From a virus, in the IMG/VR virus record IMGVR_UViG_3300006928_000128, positions 1 through 21,080 of that record: 21,080 bases of DNA; one strand, 5' to 3'. Below the pieces are notes generated by a model. That model searched no databases. It had not been told where the DNA came from and was given only the letters and a program-made list of their open reading frames with translations. Positions 16,356-21,080 of this stretch are shown in pieces; within the stretch, counting starts at the first letter, position 1, and each line of letters begins with the position of its first letter. Made by a program: the position numbers and the translations under genes.

Positions 16356-17906
16356 ATGGCTGACGAATTAAAGCAATTAAGCACTCATTCAGCAAAAACT
16401 TTAAGTGAGATGCAAACTGGCATTACTTTAGCCAGTACTTCAGGATCCCAGAAAGCAGTCGTTAAAGATATATATATTACTAATTCAAAGAATCGTCCTG
16501 TTCAAATAAGGTTAGGATCTACAACAGGCCAACAAATTGCTACTGGTAGTACTACATGCAATCTTAATGGTAATGAAATCTTAGATAATTCTCAATCGAT
16601 AGTAGCTTGCACAGATGCCGAATTATTAATAACTAATTTTGTTCAACGTGGTTGGGGAGATGGTAATGATAATACTCCTGCTGAAGAAAGAACCTACAAT
16701 GGTACTTATCAAATAATTCAACATACTATTAATGACACTCCAATTTTTAAACCACAGGTGTGGGATGGATCTTTTGGTACCGTTGCCAACAATGGTGCTT
16801 CTTATGTAAGTAATTATAAAAATCTGCCACAATCTAATGGCAGTCACGAGGTCAGAAACCCTGCTACTACCTTCTTTGATGCATCTGGCAATATGTTTGC
16901 CCATCAAACTGCCGACCAATTAGATTACAGACTAAATGGATCGGCAGATAAAAATGTTGTATATAAGCTCTCTAACAATTCTAGTAATTCCCCTTCGACA
17001 AATACGACACGGATAGGTAGTGCAAACGACCATGATGCAGTGGCTTGGGATGGTTCCCGTTATTTTTACACTTTCAGGCATGATGCAAACCATCTAAGGA
17101 AATATGATACTCAAACAATGGGAACTAGTGATACCTATACTCAAATACCTGTATATGACTGCGTAACAAGTGATACAACTGCTTTTCAATTCTATTGCAA
17201 CCATGGAGCTAGTGGTATTTACTACCTTGATGGTCTTCTTGCTTGGACTGGTAGAGCAGGTACAACGAATGTTGGCTCAAGATTCTCTATAACTGATATA
17301 GCATCTGGTCGTACTAAACAATTATATGATCCTGAACGCGCCGAATATCAAGGTGTATCTGGTTACAACGCGGATAGAATTAGGCGTAGCTTTGGGATAG
17401 CAAAAGATAGTGCAGGAGATTATTGGGCCGTAATATGTAATTACAAAACGGAGAACAATACTCAGTCAAAAAACTATTGGGCTTGTACAAATATGGGTAG
17501 TGATCCGAAAACAACTTTTATACCTCATGCTCAGAGTGCTAAGCAAGAAATATTAATTGATATGTATGAGACTGGTACCACTAATCATCAAATGTGTAGA
17601 CGCTTAGCCTCTTTTGATGGGAGATACTTTGGTAATCCCCGTGGCTCATGTGTTTGGAGTCCAAGTGTAACAGGGGGACTGTATTTCTATAGTGGCAGAT
17701 ATAACCAAAGTACTACTAATGCAAGCGATTCTTTCTACTATTTTAATTTGGATGCTATCCCCGATCTTAATTATAGTGCGATGGTAACTCGCTATAATAG
17801 TTCTACTGCTTACACCGGAGCAATGGAATTAGTTGCTGATGCAACAGTAGGATCTGCTGCGTGGGGTACAGTCTCTGCCACAACAAAAGGAATTTTAACT
17901 ACGTAA
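16356..17906 (+). CDS. Putative receptor-binding / propeller-like adhesin
   Basis: This 516-residue protein starts one base after the fibre stop. The N-terminal part (about 1-90) contains KAVVKDIYITNSKNRPVQIRL, a beta-rich module that may attach it to the virion. From about residue 140 on, segments recur with an aromatic-rich strand after a D-G-x-Y or D-S-x-G turn: AVAWDGSRYFYTF, GIYYLDGLLAWTG, GIAKDSAGDYWAVICNY, LASFDGRYFG, GGLYFYSGRYN. This resembles a Kelch- or NHL-type beta-propeller, although the repeats are too diverged to count blades. It has many Asn, Thr, Ser and Tyr, no signal peptide and no membrane segment. Its place after the long fibre suggests the tip that recognises the host surface. 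An enzymatic role such as glycan cleavage cannot be excluded. Confidence 0.6.
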   Translation: MADELKQLSTHSAKTLSEMQTGITLASTSGSQKAVVKDIYITNSKNRPVQIRLGSTTGQQIATGSTTCNLNGNEILDNSQSIVACTDAELLITNFVQRGWGDGNDNTPAEERTYNGTYQIIQHTINDTPIFKPQVWDGSFGTVANNGASYVSNYKNLPQSNGSHEVRNPATTFFDASGNMFAHQTADQLDYRLNGSADKNVVYKLSNNSSNSPSTNTTRIGSANDHDAVAWDGSRYFYTFRHDANHLRKYDTQTMGTSDTYTQIPVYDCVTSDTTAFQFYCNHGASGIYYLDGLLAWTGRAGTTNVGSRFSITDIASGRTKQLYDPERAEYQGVSGYNADRIRRSFGIAKDSAGDYWAVICNYKTENNTQSKNYWACTNMGSDPKTTFIPHAQSAKQEILIDMYETGTTNHQMCRRLASFDGRYFGNPRGSCVWSPSVTGGLYFYSGRYNQSTTNASDSFYYFNLDAIPDLNYSAMVTRYNSSTAYTGAMELVADATVGSAAWGTVSATTKGILTT

Positions 17907-17908
17907 TT

Positions 17909-18199
17909 ATGGCATTAACAACAGCCTCAAAAGGAGCATTACACCCAGGCGGTTCTCCTACTAGCATCCACATGAAGGCGGCCTATGGCAAGGTAATATA
18001 TACAGTACCAGAAGGGCGTATTCTCTATGTTTACGCGACCTATGGGACATTAATGGTTAATGACATACAGGTAATAGGGATGCCAAGAGGTGGCAGTACA
18101 AATAACAGTTGGATTGACCCTTGTTGGTTCTGTGCTGGTGATGTTATCAAAGCAGATACCACCAATTCTTATATTCACGGGGTTGAAATTGATTTGTAA
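17909..18199 (+). CDS. Small putative virion or fibre-associated protein
   Basis: This 96-residue protein starts at the ATG at 17909, two bases after the stop of the preceding gene. The longer in-frame reading from 17861 would overlap that gene and begins with an unlikely sequence. It contains AYGKVIYTVPEGRILYVYA, then TLMVNDIQVIGMPRGG and SWIDPCWFCAGDVI, a pattern of short beta strands as in small jelly-roll-like or collar proteins. It has two cysteines close together (CWFC) and no signal peptide. I do not recognise its family. It probably works with the adhesin just upstream, since the two are adjacent in the same transcript. Confidence 0.55.
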   Translation: MALTTASKGALHPGGSPTSIHMKAAYGKVIYTVPEGRILYVYATYGTLMVNDIQVIGMPRGGSTNNSWIDPCWFCAGDVIKADTTNSYIHGVEIDL

Positions 18200-18256
18200 A
18201 AGCCATAGTACTTAATGCTAGTATTGGCCGAACAAGTTAGAGCTAGACAGTAGGTT

Positions 18257-18262
18257 TATAAT
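18257..18262 (+). promoter_or_regulatory. Possible -10 box before the membrane-protein cassette
   Basis: TATAAT lies in the 85-base gap (18200-18284) between the fibre block and the next gene, with transcription expected near 18269. No good -35 box lies at the right distance (AAGTTA at 18234-18239 is poor). AAAGG at 18265-18269 is the only ribosome-site-like sequence, 15 bases from the ATG. An imperfect hairpin around 18202-18228 lacks a T run, so it is not counted as a terminator. Confidence 0.25.
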
Positions 18263-18284
18263 TTAAAGGCAATGTATTATTTTT

Positions 18285-18479
18285 ATGTCGGACTCTTTAC
18301 AACGTCTTGAAGAACTTGGAAAAGAAATAGTTCAGGAGAGACAGATTCAAGCAGATCTTCAAAACAGATTTAAAGAAAGCACTGAAAGAGCTGTAAAAAT
18401 AAATCAGGAATTAGCTGCTTTAGCAGAAACCGCCGCTAATCCAGATAATGCTAGTGATAGCGAGGCTTGCCCTGCATGA
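18285..18479 (+). CDS. Small coiled-coil protein
   Basis: This 64-residue protein is almost wholly predicted alpha-helical and heptad-like from about residue 4 to 48 (LQRLEELGKEIVQERQ, FKESTERAVKINQELAAL), followed by an acidic flexible end (NPDNASDSEACPA). It has no membrane segment. It starts a run of tightly spaced genes, and its stop overlaps the next ATG (ATGA). It could be a scaffold or an adaptor for the membrane proteins that follow. Similar small coiled-coil proteins occur in many phages, so no function is assigned. Confidence 0.65.
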   Translation: MSDSLQRLEELGKEIVQERQIQADLQNRFKESTERAVKINQELAALAETAANPDNASDSEACPA

Positions 18480-18682
18480 TCAAAACCCTTACTTACATAA
18501 ATACAGCCTTACTTGGTTTGGCTGTATCTGTTGGTACGTTGGCTTACTTTCAACGTGGCAAGATTACAGAATCCATAATGAGTGAAGTACAAAAGCAATT
18601 ACCTTCTCTTGTTCAAGGAGCCATGCCAAAGATACCAAGCGTTCCATCATCAACTGGCTCTGTTAATCCGTTTGCTAAATGA
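18476..18682 (+). CDS. Small single-span membrane protein
   Basis: This 68-residue protein starts at ATG 18476, which overlaps the upstream stop (ATGA). An in-frame TTG at 18467 is less likely. The N-terminal segment YINTALLGLAVSVGTLAYF (about 6-24) is one membrane span. After it comes an amphipathic stretch (KITESIMSEVQKQLPSLV) and a Pro/Ser-rich tail ending VNPFAK. From memory it resembles small membrane proteins next to virion protein genes in marine T4-like cyanophages. A holin is a possible alternative, but a single span with a long outer tail and no endolysin nearby gives no support. Translation is probably coupled to the next gene, as its TGA overlaps the next ATG. Confidence 0.62.
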   Translation: MIKTLTYINTALLGLAVSVGTLAYFQRGKITESIMSEVQKQLPSLVQGAMPKIPSVPSSTGSVNPFAK

Positions 18683-19236
18683 TTCAATTCAAGTCATTTA
18701 ATGGCCTAACTTCTTTAGTTTTAGGCGGTGGTTTGATTGCTACGAACTTTATGAGCCTTAACCTTTTGGCTCGTAAAGATTCTGGTATCCCTGATATAGC
18801 CAAACTTTCTAATACTCCCTATAGCAGCCTTCAAATCAGGAGCGAAACGAAAGCTGATGGTGCAGAAGAATGGAGTTTTGCCAGCCGTCAACACGATCCT
18901 AAGACGATGTTGGCCTATGAAAGCTCTGAATCTCCTACATTTAATGGCGGAATAAAAACTAAGCATATTCATAAAGAATCTGTTGCTCAATTTGCAATTT
19001 TTCCTAAGGGAGAAAATGGAACACTTACAGCAGATCAGATTGCATGTATAGAAAAACAGGCACAGGGTCGCTCGAACGGAATGATGATTGCTGACGCTAC
19101 TTCAGTTCAAGTTACGCCAGCCATTATGGGCGTACCTATCGTTGGCCCCGTTCTCGCAGGAATCTTCTTTGGTCAGGCTAGAAAGCAAGCAGGTGAGGCC
19201 GCAAGTAATCTTGCAGGTCAATGGAATAATTGCTAA
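18679..19236 (+). CDS. Putative membrane-associated virion protein
   Basis: This 185-residue protein overlaps the upstream gene by ATGA. The N-terminus has a hydrophobic stretch (LTSLVLGGGLIATNFMSLNLLA, about 10-31), either a signal anchor or an uncleaved leader. The middle is soluble, with a beta-rich SQFAIFPKGENG-like region and an ACIEKQAQGRSNGMMIADA segment. A second hydrophobic stretch near 146-165 (VTPAIMGVPIVGPVLAGIFFG) is followed by a short end with a C-terminal Cys. The region PAIMGVPIVGPVLAG recalls structural proteins of marine cyanomyoviruses, though I have not compared them. The gene ends directly against the next ATG. Its likely place is the host or virion-associated envelope. 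Confidence 0.6.
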   Translation: MIQFKSFNGLTSLVLGGGLIATNFMSLNLLARKDSGIPDIAKLSNTPYSSLQIRSETKADGAEEWSFASRQHDPKTMLAYESSESPTFNGGIKTKHIHKESVAQFAIFPKGENGTLTADQIACIEKQAQGRSNGMMIADATSVQVTPAIMGVPIVGPVLAGIFFGQARKQAGEAASNLAGQWNNC

Positions 19237-20061
19237 ATGGAAATAGAAGATATTTCTGTTAGGGAGATACCTGAAGCTTCAATAGATACAACAATAATTC
19301 CTACACCTAAAGCTGTATTACCTAACAACATAGGTTTCCCAGTCATCCAAATGCCTGGCTGTGTAAGGGCTAGGACGTTGAAAAATAAGAATTTAGTAAC
19401 TTCAGATCCTGCTGGAAATTTCTATGTATGTGATGGAAACGTACCAACACTTGAAAGCATGGCGGTTGATTGGGACGGACTATCTGCTGTTGGGCCTGTA
19501 AAAGCAGACGAGCCAAAATTAGTTCCACCTGTTCCCAAAATCAATTCAAAAGGGAATAAGAGAAAGGAAGTGGAAGAAGAGAATAGCGAAAATGACGAGA
19601 AGGGAGATACCAATGTAGGGCAACAAGATTTTAATATTTCAAATATTGATGGACAGTTTATTGCAGATGTTTTGCCTTGCCCACCGTTAGACACACTTGC
19701 TAAAACTCCCGTTGGTTCATTAGGTAAAGGAGGACTTGCAAGAATTAAAGGATGGAAAAGAGATGAACTTACAGGCAAATGTGAAACGGTATGGGAAGGT
19801 TTAAGTCCATTAGATATTGCAGGTAATTACGCTCCACAACCTACTGTTTTAATAAATACATCTGCTATTGCTATTACGTCAGTCGTTGGTGTAACTGTTA
19901 TTGGTCAGCCGATAGCTAAGTTTGTCCAGAAGCAACTTAAAGGACAAGTCAAAAGTTTTTCTAAGAAGATTACTAAGAAGCTGTTAGCTATTCGGGGGAA
20001 GAAACCTCCTGTAAAGTCCCTCGCTGAAAGGAGAAAGGAGCAGAAAGATTCTCGGAAGTAA
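19237..20061 (+). CDS. Putative virion structural protein with C-terminal membrane segment
   Basis: This 274-residue protein begins one base after the previous stop. It has an IQMPGCVRARTLKNKNLVTSDPAGNFYVCDGNVP region (about 28-62), split by a charged low-complexity linker (about 102-133, rich in E, K, N). Then come VLPCPPLDTLA, VGSLGKGGLARIKGW and LTGKCETVW. A hydrophobic segment near 205-225 (TSAIAITSVVGVTVIG) is followed by a very basic end (KKITKKLLAIRGKK, KSLAERRKEQKDSRK). The arrangement MPGC-DPxG-C, PCPP, a C-terminal span and a basic tail closely recalls a conserved virion protein of marine T4-like cyanophages. Its last 74 bases overlap the converging minus-strand gene. Confidence 0.65.
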   Translation: MEIEDISVREIPEASIDTTIIPTPKAVLPNNIGFPVIQMPGCVRARTLKNKNLVTSDPAGNFYVCDGNVPTLESMAVDWDGLSAVGPVKADEPKLVPPVPKINSKGNKRKEVEEENSENDEKGDTNVGQQDFNISNIDGQFIADVLPCPPLDTLAKTPVGSLGKGGLARIKGWKRDELTGKCETVWEGLSPLDIAGNYAPQPTVLINTSAIAITSVVGVTVIGQPIAKFVQKQLKGQVKSFSKKITKKLLAIRGKKPPVKSLAERRKEQKDSRK

Positions 20062-20839
20062 CTTCAATACTGTGAGTGTGATCTGTCAATGTATTAGGAG
20101 GATTCACAAGCCTTACATCTTCACAGACAACATAGCTAGGGCTATCTTTTGCATAGACAACCCCTAGCTTCAATTGTTCTGCACATACTTTTAAACGTCC
20201 TAAAGCATAATCTAACTTCTTAGCTTTGTATGCTTGTTCTAAATATTGAATACGTGTATTCATTGCAGCTACGCAGTTATTAGTCATGCGTCTATCTAGT
20301 GGAACGGCAATCGTAGCTGTAATGCCATAGTTAAAACTTAAATTATTTTCAGCTTGTCCTGTCCTGATTGGTTTTGTATATAAAACTCCACCAGGATTTA
20401 CTAAATTACCGTCATCATCTGTACTATCGTCATATACATTTTCTTGGTAATAAGGTTCAAACGGATCTTTCCAAGTATTCACTTTAGAGATGAAAGGATT
20501 AATTGTAAGAGTCGTTCCACTGCAACGGATTCCATCACCTACTTCTTGAAACATAAAGCTCCCCGATTGAACCTGAATACCTTGATTGATTACAGAACCT
20601 TGGGACGTTGCAGATGGAGAGGCTATAGTCGTTGAGTTTGCAAATACTGGTTGACTAAATGTTATTGAGTAAAGACAGATACCGACTCCACGATAGAGTC
20701 TGTTGTAGTGGTTCGGTTTATTGTTGTTACATTTGAAAGGCCAGGTTGGGCTAGTGATTCTGTGAATGAAAAAGCGTTGCCAGCAGTTTTGATTCCCCAA
20801 TCGGGCTTGTTTGCTGGTGTTACATCTACTGATGTCCAT
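19988..20839 (-). CDS. Secreted or envelope-directed virion-type protein, start uncertain
   Basis: The frame ends at 19988 and the only ATG in reach is at 20839, giving 283 residues. However, about the first 55 residues are the out-of-frame reading of the next minus-strand gene, so the true start is probably later. Just after that overlap the sequence reads like a signal peptide: NRLYRG, a hydrophobic GICLYSITF, then PVFA before NS. No ATG, GTG or TTG sits in front of it; a TTG at 20800 is the nearest. The body has GVLYTKPIRTGQAENNLSFNYGITATIAVPLD and a helix rich in Lys and Leu (TRIQYLEQAYKAKKLDYALG) with several cysteines. From memory it resembles the partner of the adjacent protein in marine T4-like cyanophages. 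Confidence 0.6.
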   Translation of the reverse strand: MDISRCNTSKQARLGNQNCWQRFFIHRITSPTWPFKCNNNKPNHYNRLYRGVGICLYSITFSQPVFANSTTIASPSATSQGSVINQGIQVQSGSFMFQEVGDGIRCSGTTLTINPFISKVNTWKDPFEPYYQENVYDDSTDDDGNLVNPGGVLYTKPIRTGQAENNLSFNYGITATIAVPLDRRMTNNCVAAMNTRIQYLEQAYKAKKLDYALGRLKVCAEQLKLGVVYAKDSPSYVVCEDVRLVNPPNTLTDHTHSIEVTSENLSAPFSFQRGTLQEVSSPE

Positions 20840-21080
20840 GTAAAGGTGATGTTATCAACGGTTTGAGGTGCATTTAATACAGCGTTAGGTGAAATATTAT
20901 TTGTATTTAGTGGTTCGATATTATGACCAGAAACAACATATTCATACCCTGATCGATAATCAACTGATGTTATAGATTCGGTTACTACAGTTTTAGTTTC
21001 TTGTCTGCTGTTAAGAGTACCAGTTGAGAATGTGGGGACGACGGGAACAGCAGAAACGCTAGTCCCTGCAAAGGATATGA
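20662..21080 (-). CDS. Putative cyanophage virion protein, 3' part
   Basis: On the minus strand the frame is open from the window edge at 21080 to the TAA at 20664-20662, giving 138 visible residues, so the start lies beyond the window. It includes ETKTVVTESITSVDYRSGYE, VVSGHNIEP, WTSVDVTPANKPDWGIKTAG and SFTESLAQPGLSNVTTINRT. The combination VTESI - SGxNI - PGLSNVTTINRTTTT recalls a conserved structural protein of marine T4-like cyanophages. There are no cysteines and no membrane segment in the part seen. Its stop lies close to the signal-peptide region of the gene at 19988-20839, so the two genes probably form one transcript running leftward. Confidence 0.68.
   Translation of the reverse strand, partial: ISFAGTSVSAVPVVPTFSTGTLNSRQETKTVVTESITSVDYRSGYEYVVSGHNIEPLNTNNISPNAVLNAPQTVDNITFTWTSVDVTPANKPDWGIKTAGNAFSFTESLAQPGLSNVTTINRTTTTDSIVESVSVFTQ

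Noticed and set aside
16626-16919. A 97-residue minus-strand open frame inside the adhesin gene
   Set aside because: It lies wholly within a convincing plus-strand gene with strong aromatic-strand pattern and has no independent support.
17861-17908. Upstream extension of the 96-residue protein
   Set aside because: It would overlap the adhesin gene and adds a sequence unlike a protein start. The ATG at 17909 lies just after the previous stop.
18202-18228. Imperfect hairpin after the 96-residue protein, considered as a terminator
   Set aside because: Only GCCA/TGGC and TAC/GTA pair around an internal loop, and no T run follows.
18721-18990. An 89-residue minus-strand frame opposite the membrane-associated protein
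   Set aside because: Opposite a gene that is coupled to both neighbours by overlapping or adjacent start and stop codons.

Overview
This AT-rich window looks like the late tail and virion region of a tailed double-stranded DNA phage, most likely a marine cyanophage of siphovirus type. The siphovirus call rests on a lambda-like order: tail-tube protein, frameshifted tail assembly chaperone pair, tape measure protein, small minor tail proteins, an NlpC/P60-like protein, a J-like tip protein, then fibres. The cyanophage call rests on the fibre modules and on the last five genes, which resemble (from memory, not searched) virion proteins of marine T4-like cyanophages. No integrase, repressor, tRNA, CRISPR array or insertion sequence was seen, and no stretch over 300 bases lacks a gene.

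Layout. 1-304 is the end of a probable major tail protein, followed by a clear terminator. 398-942 is a G/G-T chaperone locus with a CCCAAAA -1 slippery heptamer. 971-4504 is the tape measure protein. 4504-9541 holds a minor tail protein, an NlpC/P60-like protein that appears to lack its catalytic histidines, and a 1431-residue J-like tip protein whose start lies about 120 bases inside the preceding gene. 9545-11358 holds three smaller tail proteins, two of them resembling tail-tube proteins. 11390-16354 is a 1654-residue fibre with about 38 ten-residue repeats. 16356-17906 is a second probable adhesin, followed by a 96-residue protein.

18285-20061 is a tightly coupled run of a coiled-coil protein and three membrane-type proteins. 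At the right edge two minus-strand genes converge on it: one with a signal-peptide-like sequence but no convincing start codon, and one that runs off the window.

How they work together. The chaperones and tape measure set tail length and assemble the tube. The L-, K- and J-like proteins build the tip, and the tube-like and fibre proteins extend or decorate it. The fibre and propeller-like protein probably contact the host. The terminal membrane-protein cassette is the least understood part. It may be virion-associated and act at the host envelope, with a lysis role as an untested alternative.
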